This document shows, one piece after another, positions 23,173 to 32,060 of a DNA stretch of 34,460 bases (its first letter is position 1; each line of letters opens with the position of its first letter). The stretch is from Fidelibacterota bacterium (GTDB lineage Bacteria > Pseudomonadota > Alphaproteobacteria > Rhodospirillales > Rhodospirillaceae). The translations under genes and the position numbers were made by a program. Location of the stretch: positions 1-34,460 of the forward strand of contig CANISR010000015.1 in the NCBI GenBank assembly GCA_947470105.1, read 5' to 3'. The notes below the pieces were generated by a model. It was not told the origin of the DNA. It ran no database searches and saw only the letters and a list, made by a program, of their open reading frames with translations.

Positions 23173-23826
23173 ATGGCCGAATCGTCGTTGTCTTTAGATG
23201 CCCGTGAAACCGATGCGCTGGCGGAGCTGGTCAACCTGGGCGTCAGCCGGGCGGCCGGCGCCCTGCGGCAATTGGCCGGGGGGCAGGTGTCCGTCACGGT
23301 GCCGGCAGTGTCGCTCATCAGCCACGCCCAGGCGATCGAGGTCTTGTCGCAAACCGGACACGGGCCGTTCGCAGCCGTCATCCAAAGGTTCTCGGGCGAT
23401 TTCACCGGCAGCGCCCTGCTGGTCGTTCCCCAGGCGCGCCTGCACACCCTGACGCGGGTGGTGCTGGCCGAAAGCGCCGGGCCCGACGACATCGGCGGCA
23501 TGGAAGACGAAGTGATGGCCGAAACCGGCAACATCATCCTCAATGCCTATCTCGGCACCATCGCCAACATGCTCCAGCGCACGCTCAATGTTGCCTTGCC
23601 GGAAGTGCTGGCCGGCGACGGGCCCGCCATCTTCGGCCACTGCGCGCCGGCCGGCGGCGGCGATCTGGTCATATCGCAGTCCATAGACTTCACGCTTAAG
23701 GCGCGGAATGTCAGCGGCCACCTGGCCATGATCCTGGACATTCCCTCCCTCAAAGCCTTCAAAGCCCTGCTGGCGGAATTCGGCGCCCGCGCCGGTATCG
23801 CCGGGGTGACGTTCAACAGCGCCTGA
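23173..23826 (+). CDS. CheC-like CheY-P phosphatase
   Basis: 217 aa, matching CheC. Both phosphatase motifs are present: Glu18/Asn21 in AELVNLGVSRAAG and Glu117/Asn120 in VMAETGNIILNAYL, in the family pattern E-x2-N. The two halves are related, as in CheC. The protein should dephosphorylate a response regulator in the cytosol. No other chemotaxis or flagellar gene is in the window, so the target may be a non-chemotaxis regulator. The ATG at 23173 lacks a strong ribosome site; the frame opens 21 codons earlier. Confidence 0.85.
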   Translation: MAESSLSLDARETDALAELVNLGVSRAAGALRQLAGGQVSVTVPAVSLISHAQAIEVLSQTGHGPFAAVIQRFSGDFTGSALLVVPQARLHTLTRVVLAESAGPDDIGGMEDEVMAETGNIILNAYLGTIANMLQRTLNVALPEVLAGDGPAIFGHCAPAGGGDLVISQSIDFTLKARNVSGHLAMILDIPSLKAFKALLAEFGARAGIAGVTFNSA

Positions 23827-24076
23827 GACGACCGGGGCGTGTACAGACGGCGTCCGCAACACCACACGAAGATGTAAGATGACGGCGCCCACACGCTATG
23901 CGAAATAACCGCCGCCGATGAACGGCGGGCGCCTCATTGCGATGAGCGGCGCACCCAACAATAAGTCTTCACAGCGTTCCGAACGCCGCCGGTTCCCGCA
24001 GGGCCCGGTGCTCTCGATATGCATGCCGCCTGTCAGGCGCGGTCCACCGCGGGCTGCCTTCGCCAACAGGAGCACT

Positions 24077-26122
24077 ATGCGTCATCTCATTCTCGGTTCT
24101 CTCATTCTCGCCGCCACCGCCGCCAGCCAGGCGCGCGCCGAGGTGGCCGTCGATCTGTCCCAGTACGCTTGCGCCGGCCTCGATACAGCCGCGGCGCGCG
24201 CTGCCAATCAAATCGATGCCCGGCACATCGCCCAGATCATCGACGGCACGCAGACCGACTGGACCGCGTTCTTTGTCACCGATGCCGGAACCCGCCGTCT
24301 GAAGTGCATCACCACCACCACGCCCGACGCCCGCGCCCTCAGCCGTGATGAAGCGTCGGCATTCCTGGCGAAGGTGACCGGCACGGGCGCAGCGGCCAAG
24401 GCAGCCACCGCGCTCAAGGCGCCGTTGGCGGCCTCTGCGACAAACGCGATTCCGGCTGAAATCCGGGCCGAGCCGTTGAAAGCGAAACCGACCAGCGTCG
24501 GGACCGTGAGCAAGACGGCGCCCTTGCCGGCCGCCAAGGACATCACCGGGGCTTCAGCCCCGCCGGCTTCTCGTTCGCTAGCGATGGCGGCATTGAGGGT
24601 TCCGCAAGCCGCGCCGCTAACCGCGGCCACGGTCAGCAGCAGCGCACGCACGCGTATCGCTACCCCGCCGGTCCAGCCGTGGCGAAGCATCGGTCAGTTA
24701 GATGCCACCTTCCCCAACGGCGAGACTGTGCGCTACACGGCCACCCTCATCAGCGAATATGCGGTGCTGACCGCCGGGGCTTGTATCCACAACGCGGCGC
24801 GCGGCGGCTATGCCACCGCGGCAGCATTCCATCCCGGCCAATATGACGCGGTGGCCGGCGACGGCAAACCGGTACGCCCCTATGGCAGCAAGACGGATGT
24901 GGCGAGTTTTCGCACCACCCAGCGCTGGACGGAAATCTCGGGCAACGCAAACCTCGACGTAACCGACCACGCCTATAACATCGGCGCAGTGCTGTTCAAG
25001 ACACCCTATCGCCCGCCCGTCAGCACCGACTGGGGAGGTCCGGCCGTTGGCGGTGGTAACTCCGGAACGGTCGTGATGACCTTCGCAGGCTATCCGAGCA
25101 GCATTGACGGCAAGACCGCTTATAGTCCGTACAGCGGTGAGGGATGGGAGACTGAAGACAGCCGCTTAAAATACAGTGGCATTACGCACACCACCGAGAA
25201 CAAGGTTGCGGTGACCGCGGGGGACGTCGGTGCGCCGATACTGAGCATCGATGACATGCTCCATCAGGGCGTCATCTACGGTCTCGTAACTTATGGCGAC
25301 GCGGGCGGCACGGTGGGTGGCGGCCCGATGATCGAGTACGGCTGGAACCGGGACTTGGTGTTGGGTTGGCAAGCCTGGAAGCCTGCCGGTCTGCCGCTAC
25401 CGACCGAAGCCGCGTCCGACCTGCGGGTGGCCAACATCTTTTCCACCAGCCAGCCGACGTCGCAGTCTTACCTGCGGTTCCATAATGCCGAGAGCGGCGC
25501 CGGCACCGTGACCGTGGAACTCGCCGACCCCACCAGCGGCGCCAAGGTCGGAAGCTGGACCAGCCCGTCCATCGCCGGCGGCAGTGAACTGCAGGTCTTC
25601 ATCCAGGACATCGAACGCGGCGTCACCACCACCGGCGCGAAGCCGGCGAACTTCGCCATGTCCGTGCGCCCGACGTTCGAGGGCTACTTCCAGCATGTCC
25701 TGTGGCAGCGGGCGGAGAACACGCTCACCAACCTCACGAGCTGCGACACCGGCGTCATGAATGAAGCCAAGACCCTCACGGCGGTGCATTCATCGCTCAT
25801 CGCCGCCGGGTATCCGTCCACCGTCGTGGTCTATAACTCCGGTGATACGGTGGCCGACATTTCGCTCGGCATCTTCGATGCCCGCAACGGCCAGCGCCTC
25901 GGCACCTACGCGGTGGGCAAGGTCCAGCCCAACGCCCAGGCGACGGCGACGGTCCTGGATATCGAGCGCATCGCGCGCCTCACGCCCACAGTCGGCATGT
26001 ATCACTATGTGATCAAGGCCGACACCGCGTTCACCGGCTACCTGCAGCACATCGTCCACAACACCGGCGACGGCGTCCTCACCGACATGTCGATCATGTG
26101 CCGTTTGTCGCCGGGCGGTTAA
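24077..26122 (+). CDS. Secreted trypsin-like protease homologue lacking catalytic His and Ser
   Basis: 681 aa. Signal peptide at 1-22 (ARA-E). After a low-complexity Ala/Pro linker, residues about 208-445 are a chymotrypsin-fold domain: YTATLISEYAVLTAGACIHN has Ala235 where the catalytic His of TAGHC/TAAHC should be; Asp297 (TDHAYNIGAVLF) is kept; AGDVGAPIL has Val384 in place of the Ser of GDSGGP. Thus it is probably a non-catalytic binding protein. Two C-terminal beta-sandwich repeats follow (about 448-556 and 557-675), each with a GY-x-QH motif and a closing Cys (556 and 675). GGAG sits before the ATG; the open frame reaches 53 codons further back without support. Confidence 0.85.
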   Translation: MRHLILGSLILAATAASQARAEVAVDLSQYACAGLDTAAARAANQIDARHIAQIIDGTQTDWTAFFVTDAGTRRLKCITTTTPDARALSRDEASAFLAKVTGTGAAAKAATALKAPLAASATNAIPAEIRAEPLKAKPTSVGTVSKTAPLPAAKDITGASAPPASRSLAMAALRVPQAAPLTAATVSSSARTRIATPPVQPWRSIGQLDATFPNGETVRYTATLISEYAVLTAGACIHNAARGGYATAAAFHPGQYDAVAGDGKPVRPYGSKTDVASFRTTQRWTEISGNANLDVTDHAYNIGAVLFKTPYRPPVSTDWGGPAVGGGNSGTVVMTFAGYPSSIDGKTAYSPYSGEGWETEDSRLKYSGITHTTENKVAVTAGDVGAPILSIDDMLHQGVIYGLVTYGDAGGTVGGGPMIEYGWNRDLVLGWQAWKPAGLPLPTEAASDLRVANIFSTSQPTSQSYLRFHNAESGAGTVTVELADPTSGAKVGSWTSPSIAGGSELQVFIQDIERGVTTTGAKPANFAMSVRPTFEGYFQHVLWQRAENTLTNLTSCDTGVMNEAKTLTAVHSSLIAAGYPSTVVVYNSGDTVADISLGIFDARNGQRLGTYAVGKVQPNAQATATVLDIERIARLTPTVGMYHYVIKADTAFTGYLQHIVHNTGDGVLTDMSIMCRLSPGG

Positions 26123-26135
26123 GACGCTTCGCGCG

Positions 26136-26612
26136 CTACCGCGGCCTATCCGCCGGCGCATCCGCCGCTTCCGGTGTATCCGCCTTCAACGGCGTCAGCG
26201 CGCGCAGGGTGAAGAACGTCACCACTGACAGCAGCGCCGCGATATCCACGGCGCCAAGCCCGACAGCGGTGCCCATGGCGCCGGTGGCCCACAGGCTGGC
26301 CGCGGTGGCGGTGCCGCGGACGGAGGTCTTCATGCGCAAGATCGCCCCGCCGCCGATGAAGCCCATGCCGGTGATGATGCCCTCGATCACCCGCGCCATG
26401 GCCTCGGGCGATTCGTGGAACAGGGTTTCCCCCGCCTGCACGAATCCGCAGCTTGAGATCGCCACCAGGGGAAAGGTGCGCAGGCCCGCGCTGCGTTCCC
26501 GGTGCTCCCGGTCCCAGCCGATGGGCAGGGCCAGCACATAGGCCACCGCCAGGGCGAAGATATGCGCGGCAATGGCGGTGTTTTGATACCAGGTGACCAG
26601 TTCGTCGATCAT
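26136..26612 (-). CDS. MgtC/SapB family membrane protein
   Basis: 158 aa with about four or five membrane segments. Family signatures are LALPIGWDREHRERSAGLRT near residue 30, GIITGMGFIGGGAIL near 80, and VRGTATAASLWATGAMGTAVGLG near 100. The usual C-terminal cytosolic domain of MgtC is missing, so this is the short SapB-like type; the tail is Ala/Asp/Pro-rich. MgtC proteins are tied to low-Mg2+ survival and to control of F-ATPase or membrane potential; the role here is not shown. It converges with the protease-homologue gene 13 bases away. Confidence 0.9.
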   Translation of the reverse strand: MIDELVTWYQNTAIAAHIFALAVAYVLALPIGWDREHRERSAGLRTFPLVAISSCGFVQAGETLFHESPEAMARVIEGIITGMGFIGGGAILRMKTSVRGTATAASLWATGAMGTAVGLGAVDIAALLSVVTFFTLRALTPLKADTPEAADAPADRPR

Positions 26613-26865
26613 GGCGGAGAGGGGCCCTTCAACCGTGGATATTCAAAACCACCTAGGGCTTCCGCCGCATAAACCAAGCGGCGTTTACAATTCTGGCCTG
26701 TGGCCGTCCAGGCATACACGCGGCCGGCGCGGCGCCGGCGGATGATTCACGTCCTGTTCATTGTTTCCGCCGATCACTGTGGCTCTCGGGGCCTCTTCTC
26801 AGACTGTGCAGATCCTCATGCCGCGCCCCGCCACCACCTACATCCGTCTTCTGAACCTTTGCGCC

Positions 26866-27000
26866 ATGAACAATCTGGATCTGTTGAATATCGCCGGCCT
26901 CATGGCCGTGAACGCCCTGGCCGCCATGGATTTCAAGATGCTCGGCTACTGGGCGGAAATCTCGCAGATCGAAGTGCGGCGCCAGGCTCCTGTCATTTAA
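26866..27000 (+). CDS. Possible small protein, 44 aa
   Basis: The frame has genome-like GC-rich third positions and reads MNNLDLLNIAGLMAVNALA, then AMDFKMLGYWAEISQIEV. An upstream ATG at 26818 would add 16 residues. No ribosome site is visible for either, and I recognise no family. It lies in an otherwise gene-free 470-base stretch between MgtC and the first cold-shock gene. Confidence 0.35.
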   Translation: MNNLDLLNIAGLMAVNALAAMDFKMLGYWAEISQIEVRRQAPVI

Positions 27001-27038
27001 CCTCCCGTCGTTTAGCGTCGGCTTTATCCCAAAGAAAA

Positions 27039-27064
27039 AGCCCGGAGCTTTTCAGCCCCGGGCT
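27039..27064 (-). terminator. Rho-independent terminator of first cold-shock gene
   Basis: On the minus strand AGCCCGG pairs with CCGGGCT, with an inner GCT-GAAA-AGC tetraloop, followed by TTTTTC. It lies 20 bases past the cold-shock gene stop. Confidence 0.88.
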
Positions 27065-27084
27065 CAATCGTGTCAGCCTGAAAG

Positions 27085-27288
27085 CTAGATGAGCTTCAGG
27101 TTGCCGGCCGCGTCCTTGCCTCGCTCGTTGAGCACGTCATAGGAAACTTTCTGGCCTTCATTGATGGTGCTGAGACCCGCGCGTTCGACGGCGCTGATGT
27201 GCAAGAACACGTCCTTGCCACCGCCGGCCGGCTCGATGAACCCGTAACCCTTCTGAGCGTTAAACCACTTCACTGTTCCGTTGGCCAT
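27085..27288 (-). CDS. Cold-shock domain protein (CspA-like), paralog 1
   Basis: 67 aa, the whole protein being one cold-shock domain. RNP-1-type KGYGFIEP and RNP-2-type VFLHISA are both intact, so it should bind single-stranded RNA and DNA and melt mRNA structure. AGGAGG lies five bases before the ATG. It differs from paralog 2 at 33537-33740 at only a few residues (KGY/KGF, AGG/SDG, I/V near the end). A long leader similar to that of paralog 2 precedes it, which fits post-transcriptional control. Confidence 0.95.
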   Translation of the reverse strand: MANGTVKWFNAQKGYGFIEPAGGGKDVFLHISAVERAGLSTINEGQKVSYDVLNERGKDAAGNLKLI

Positions 27289-27414
27289 TTGGCCTCCTTC
27301 TAGAAACGCAAAATGCGTGCCTGTGCTCAGCGACAATCGCGGAGCTCTTGAGTGAATCCAGCGACGTCTTGTGAGCGCCCCCGAGAGGGCCACCAGGCGG
27401 GCATAGAACTCGGG
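27289..27414 (-). promoter_or_regulatory. Conserved 5' leader of cold-shock gene, copy 1
   Basis: About 125 bases upstream of the start align closely with 33741-33870 before the second cold-shock gene. Shared points include the hairpin ACGCA-N3-TGCGT directly before the ribosome site, CCAGCG-N-CGTCTTG, and ACCAGGC-RGGC-RTAGAACTCG. Conservation outside the coding region suggests a structured, perhaps temperature-sensing, leader RNA. Confidence 0.65.
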
Positions 27415-27602
27415 GGCAGTTTAACGGTTTTCCGGGTCCAAGAAAACGCGAATTGGGCAAGGAGCGCGGCCTTGTCCCCGGGATTCTTGCCCCGAATTCC
27501 TGACCGTCCGGTCGAAGAAATCCGCGGTGCAACACCGGTCCAGGTCGCGCAAATCTTTGAGAGCGCGTAGATTTGAAGCGCCTAACGGGGGGAGAGAGCG
27601 TC
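27415..27602. other. Intergenic region before pepF
   Basis: 188 bases between the conserved cold-shock leader and pepF. It should hold both the cold-shock promoter (minus) and the pepF promoter (plus). No EcfG site, repeat or small gene was found. Confidence 0.45.
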
Positions 27603-29405
27603 ATGCAGTATGCACACGACGCGGCGGCGGGCGGTGAGGCGTTCAACCTGGGCCCCATGCCGGAATGGGATCTCACGGATCTCTACAGCGCGCCCGACGG
27701 GCCTGACTTCAAGGCGGACTTCGCCGCGGCGGAAAAGCGCATCGGCGCTTTTGAACAGCACTGCGGCCAGGTGGCGGCCCTGGACGGTAAGGCCTTCGGT
27801 GCCGCCATCGCTGAATTTGAGGCCATCACGGAGGCCACCACCAAGCTCCGCAGCTTCGCGGAGCTGTACTGGTCGGCCGAAGCCTCAAACCCTGAACGCG
27901 GGCGCTTCTATCAGGACACCACCGAGCGCCTGGCCGCCCTGAACGGAAAGCTGCTGTTCTTCACCCTGGAGATCAATCGTCTCGACGATGGGGCGCTGGC
28001 CGCGAAAATGACGGATCCGGGCGCGGCCCGTTACGCCGCCTGGGTGCGCGACCTGCGGGTCATGCGCCCGCACCAGCTTGCCGACGATATCGAGAAGCTG
28101 TTCCTCGACAAATCCACCACCAGCCGCGCGGCCTGGGTGCGCCTGTACGACGAGACCCGCGCCAACATGCGCTTCAAGGTGGGCGAGGAGGAGTTGACGC
28201 TGATCGCGGTGAGCCACCGGTGTGTCGATCCGGATTCCGATCGGCGCAAGGAGGCCGTCCAGGCGCTCTTCGCCGGCCTTAAAGAGCAGATCTCGCTGTA
28301 CACCCTCATCACCAATGTCCTGGCCAAGGACAAGGCCGTCGAGGACGAATGGCGCAACTTTCCCCGGTCGGTGTCACAGCGCAACCTCGCCAACCTGGTG
28401 GAAGACGAGGTTGTCGAAGCCCTGGTCTCCGCCGTGAAAGGCGCCTACGCCGACACGTCGCACCGCTACTACAAGCTCAAGGCCAAGTGGCTCGGCAAGG
28501 ATAAGCTCGATTTCTGGGATCGCGGCGCGCCGCTGCCGACCACGGTGCACCGTGAGATTCCCTGGGCCGAGGCGCAAGCGACCGTGCGCGCGGCGTTTGC
28601 CGGGTTCTCGCCGAAGCTGGCCGGCATCATCGACGACTTCTTTGACAAGAATTGGATCGACGCCCCGGCCCGCCCGGGCAAGGAAGTCGGCGCTTACTGC
28701 AATGCGACGGTGCCATCGTGGCACCCCTATATCATGCTCCACTACCTCGGCACCGCGCGCGATGTCACGATGCTGGCGCACGAACTGGGACACGGCGTGC
28801 ATAACGTATTGGCGGCGCCGCAAGGGATTTTGACGTTCCTGCCGCCGTTGACGCTGGCGGAGACGGCCTCCGGGTTCGGCGAGATGCTCGCCTTCCACGA
28901 GATGTTGGCGGCCGCGAAGGATCCCGCGCAGCGCCGGGCCTTGCTGGCCGGCAAAGTCGAGGAAATGCTCGGTTCCACCGTCCGCTGCATCGCCGGGCAT
29001 GAATTTGAACGCCAGGTTCACGATGCGCGTAAGGCCGGTGAACTTTCTCCGGAACAGCTCGGCGACATCTGGCTGGCGGTGATGAAGGAGTGCTTCGGAC
29101 CGGCCTGCACCTTCATCGACGAGAACAAATATTCCTGGGCCAGCGTCAACCACTTCGTGCAATTGCCGTTTTATTACTACGCCTATGCCTTCGGTGATTG
29201 CCTGGTGTACGCGCTGTACAATGTCTATGCCACCAAGGCCGTGCCCGATTTCGAGGCCAAGTACCTCGACATGCTCGCCGCCGGCGGCACGCTGCGCCAC
29301 AAGGAATTGCTCGCACCCTTCGGCCTCGACGCCGCCGATCCCGACTTCTGGCGGCGCGGCATGCGCACCATCGCAGGCTTCATCGACGAACTGGAGAAGA
29401 CGTGA
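27603..29405 (+). CDS. pepF: M3-family oligoendopeptidase F
   Basis: 600 aa. The zinc site is intact: H393-E-L-G-H397 in LAHELGHGVH, and the third ligand Glu420 in LAETASGFGEM, with the spacing of the M3 family. The N-terminal half (residues 20-200) is the helical cap that limits the substrate to short peptides. Late Tyr residues (PFYYYAYAFGD) belong to the substrate pocket. It cleaves oligopeptides in the cytosol. I chose the ATG at 27603, where GGGGGGAGAG is well placed; a TTG ten codons earlier is less likely. The TPR-dioxygenase gene starts 55 bases on and may be co-transcribed. Confidence 0.95.
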   Translation: MQYAHDAAAGGEAFNLGPMPEWDLTDLYSAPDGPDFKADFAAAEKRIGAFEQHCGQVAALDGKAFGAAIAEFEAITEATTKLRSFAELYWSAEASNPERGRFYQDTTERLAALNGKLLFFTLEINRLDDGALAAKMTDPGAARYAAWVRDLRVMRPHQLADDIEKLFLDKSTTSRAAWVRLYDETRANMRFKVGEEELTLIAVSHRCVDPDSDRRKEAVQALFAGLKEQISLYTLITNVLAKDKAVEDEWRNFPRSVSQRNLANLVEDEVVEALVSAVKGAYADTSHRYYKLKAKWLGKDKLDFWDRGAPLPTTVHREIPWAEAQATVRAAFAGFSPKLAGIIDDFFDKNWIDAPARPGKEVGAYCNATVPSWHPYIMLHYLGTARDVTMLAHELGHGVHNVLAAPQGILTFLPPLTLAETASGFGEMLAFHEMLAAAKDPAQRRALLAGKVEEMLGSTVRCIAGHEFERQVHDARKAGELSPEQLGDIWLAVMKECFGPACTFIDENKYSWASVNHFVQLPFYYYAYAFGDCLVYALYNVYATKAVPDFEAKYLDMLAAGGTLRHKELLAPFGLDAADPDFWRRGMRTIAGFIDELEKT

Positions 29406-29460
29406 GTTTCACGGCGCGGCGCGCCTTTATATTTTGCCGCGGGCTGTCATAATCCAAACC

Positions 29461-31224
29461 GTGACCACTACCCTCGCAATCCAATCCGGCCAGAAATACC
29501 AGTTGGCCCTGGCGCTGCTTCACGCCGGCCGGGCGCGCGACGCCGTATCGGCCTGCCAGGACCTGGTGCGGGCGTTTCCACGCCATGCGGACGGCTGGCA
29601 CCTCCTGGGACTGATCGCCCTGCAAGCCGGGGATTTTGCCGTGGCGGCCGACATGATCGGCAAGGCGATCGAGATTGCCCCCGCGACCGCTGACTACCAC
29701 GCCAATCGCGGGGTGGCGTTTCAGGAACTCCAGCAGTCTTCGGCCGCGTTGGGACACTTCGAGCGGGCCATTGCGCTCGGGGCCGATATGGCCGAGTTGC
29801 ACTACAACCGCGCCACGGCACTGCTGCACCTCGGCCAATTCGCGGCGGCGGTGGAGGGGTATGGGCGGGCTCTGGCGCTCGATCCGAATTTGGCGGAAGC
29901 CCATTACAATCGCGCGCGCGCTTTCCACGAACAGCGCCAGCTTCAGGCGGCGTACGACGGCTATGTGAGCGCCTTGGCCCTGAACGCGGGCCACACCGCG
30001 GCGCGCTACGGCCTCGGCCTGGCCCAGCACGGTCTCGGGCAATCGGAAGCGGCATTGGCCAGTTTCGACCAGGTGATCGCCGCCGCGCCCGAATTTGCCC
30101 AAGCTCATTACGCCCGCGGCAATACGCTCCTGGACCTGAACAATCCTGACGCGGCGCTCGCCAGCTATACCCGGGTGATCGCGCTGGAGCCCGATCACCC
30201 CGACGCCGCCAAGAACATTTTCCACTATCATTTGGGGCTGACCGCGGACGTTCCGTTGATCGAGCGGCTGGGCCAGGACATGGGCGCCGCGAAAGCCGGG
30301 CATGAGGCCGCCGCTCTCCGCGCGCACAAGCGCATGCCGCTGTTCCGCTTGCGTCACGATCTTGAGCAGACCGACTACCTGTTGGCGCACGGCTACAACC
30401 TCGACGGCCTCGCGGACGCGAACAAACGCTTGCGCCAAGCGTATGAGCGGCCGCGGCCGGACCACGACCCGCAGGGCCGGGGCGCCGAAGTCGTACTCAC
30501 GCCGGAGGAATGCGAGACCCTTGCCCGGTTCCGCGCGCAACGCCTGAGATATGCGCCCGAAGCCGTGGAACGCGCCCTCAATCCCGATACGGACTGGCGT
30601 GCCATTGAGGCGCGCTATATGGCGGATCCTTCCGCAATCATCCATATCGACGGTTTTCTGTCGGACGCGGCGCTGACGGAGATGCAGAGGTTTTGTCATG
30701 CCTCGACCATCTGGCGGAAGGAATACGTCAATCAATATCTGGGCGCGTTCGCCGAAGACGGCTTCATGAGCCCGCTGCATTTCCAGATCGCCGCGGAACT
30801 GCGTGTGGTCTTGCCGGGTATTCTTGAGGGCCAGCGGTTGGAGCAGCTCTGGGGCTTCAAATACAATTCACATGTCCCGACCGGGATCAATGTCCACGCC
30901 GATTTCGCCAAGGTGAATCTCAATTTCTGGATCACGCCCGACAGCGCCAACCTTGCGCCGGAGTCCGGCGGCATGGTCGTGCACGACGTCCCCGCGCCAG
31001 TGTCATGGAGCTTCGATGCCTACAACGCCGACGGCGCGGCGATCCATGCGTTCTTGAAGGACAACCGCGCCGGCAGTAAGCGCATCCCTTACAGGTGCAA
31101 CCGGGCTGTGCTCTTCAACTCGGCGCTGTTCCACGAGACCGACGAGGTCCACTTCAAGGACGGTTATGAAAACCGCCGCATCAACATCACCTATTTGTTC
31201 GGCAGGGGCCTGAAGACCGCCTGA
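29461..31224 (+). CDS. TPR protein fused to a 2-oxoglutarate/Fe(II) dioxygenase domain
   Basis: 587 aa. Residues about 8-265 hold about seven tetratricopeptide repeats with the pattern W-LG-...-A...-P (for example HANRGVAFQEL and HYNRATALLHLGQ). After a linker, residues about 395-585 form a jelly-roll dioxygenase: His479 and Asp481 in NVHADFAKVNLNFWI are the HxD ligands, His558 in NSALFHETDEV the third, and an Arg in NRRINITYLF binds 2-oxoglutarate. It probably hydroxylates a protein or glycan partner held by the TPRs. Start GTG at 29461, with no clear ribosome site. It follows pepF on the same strand. Confidence 0.85.
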   Translation: MTTTLAIQSGQKYQLALALLHAGRARDAVSACQDLVRAFPRHADGWHLLGLIALQAGDFAVAADMIGKAIEIAPATADYHANRGVAFQELQQSSAALGHFERAIALGADMAELHYNRATALLHLGQFAAAVEGYGRALALDPNLAEAHYNRARAFHEQRQLQAAYDGYVSALALNAGHTAARYGLGLAQHGLGQSEAALASFDQVIAAAPEFAQAHYARGNTLLDLNNPDAALASYTRVIALEPDHPDAAKNIFHYHLGLTADVPLIERLGQDMGAAKAGHEAAALRAHKRMPLFRLRHDLEQTDYLLAHGYNLDGLADANKRLRQAYERPRPDHDPQGRGAEVVLTPEECETLARFRAQRLRYAPEAVERALNPDTDWRAIEARYMADPSAIIHIDGFLSDAALTEMQRFCHASTIWRKEYVNQYLGAFAEDGFMSPLHFQIAAELRVVLPGILEGQRLEQLWGFKYNSHVPTGINVHADFAKVNLNFWITPDSANLAPESGGMVVHDVPAPVSWSFDAYNADGAAIHAFLKDNRAGSKRIPYRCNRAVLFNSALFHETDEVHFKDGYENRRINITYLFGRGLKTA

Positions 31225-31334
31225 GCGGCACGCCGCGCAAGGTTTGTGCGGGCCGAAATGCAACCGCGGGCCACAGGGGCACCAGGTCTGAACGCCGCTG
31301 GCGGCGTCAGCGCGGCTGAAGTACGCTGCGCCCC

Positions 31335-31568
31335 ATGAATCAATCCCAGAGCCAGATCGAAACCATTGCCCGCGCGCTGTGCGAGCGCCAACTGTTGGAA
31401 ATGTCCGTTGTTCCCGAAGACACGGCTGCGGGTATCGACCGCTACTGGCCGTGCGTGGCCGCCGAGATCGAAGCCGGACTGATCGACGCTGCCGGCAATC
31501 GCCTCGTGCCTTTCGACTTCGAGGCAAGCCAGGCCGCCTACCGCGACTGGTTCCAGCGGCATCCTTAG
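31335..31568 (+). CDS. Small hypothetical protein, 77 aa
   Basis: No family recognised. There is no signal peptide. The composition (helical MNQSQSQIETIARALCERQ, then acidic WPCVAAEIEAGLIDAAG, ending YRDWFQRHP) is that of a soluble helical protein. Codon use matches the genome and the reading frame stands alone, so it is likely real, though the ribosome site is weak. It converges with the GNAT gene. Confidence 0.6.
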   Translation: MNQSQSQIETIARALCERQLLEMSVVPEDTAAGIDRYWPCVAAEIEAGLIDAAGNRLVPFDFEASQAAYRDWFQRHP

Positions 31569-31584
31569 CCTCACAGGTCGTCGG

Positions 31585-32052
31585 TTACAGCGCGAGATGC
31601 AGGAACTGGCAAAATGCGCTCGGCCGGTAGCCGGCAAAGGCCGCGCCGTTCACAAAACCGCGCTTGCGGTAAAGTCCGAGGGCGGGCTCGAACGCTGGGC
31701 CTATTCCCGTTTCCAGGCTTAGCCGCGTCCAGCCGCGTTCACGCGCCGTTGCAATGATGTGATCCAGCAGCGCCGCCGCCACACCCTTGCGCAAATAATC
31801 TGGATGCGTCCGCATGGACTTGATTTCACCAGCGCCGCCCTCCAGCCCTTTCAACGCCCCGATGCCGATAACCTGATGGCCCTGCCGCACGGACCAAACC
31901 GTAATGCCGGGCGCCGTGAGGCCCGACAGGTCCAGCGCAAACACATGCCCCGGCGGAGAATTGGCGTGCATGCCTCTCAGATGCAGAGCCAGCAGGGCTT
32001 GTGTGGCCTCGCCTGAGAGGTCGTCCTCTTCAATGTGGAGGGCAGTATTCAT
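31585..32052 (-). CDS. GNAT-family N-acetyltransferase
   Basis: 155 aa from the ATG at 32052. The acetyl-CoA motif is IKSMRTHPDYLRKGVAAALL (the R-x-x-G-x-A pyrophosphate loop in RKGVAA). Before it is IGIGALKGLEGGAGEIK and after it RERGWTRLSLETG and LYRKRGFV, the usual GNAT strand and helix order. It transfers acetyl from acetyl-CoA to an amine of unknown identity. A GTG at 32064 would overlap the glycosyltransferase stop by four bases (GTGA) and is the alternative start. It is downstream of the glycosyltransferase and is probably co-translated. Confidence 0.88.
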   Translation of the reverse strand: MNTALHIEEDDLSGEATQALLALHLRGMHANSPPGHVFALDLSGLTAPGITVWSVRQGHQVIGIGALKGLEGGAGEIKSMRTHPDYLRKGVAAALLDHIIATARERGWTRLSLETGIGPAFEPALGLYRKRGFVNGAAFAGYRPSAFCQFLHLAL

Positions 32053-32060
32053 TGCAGAGA

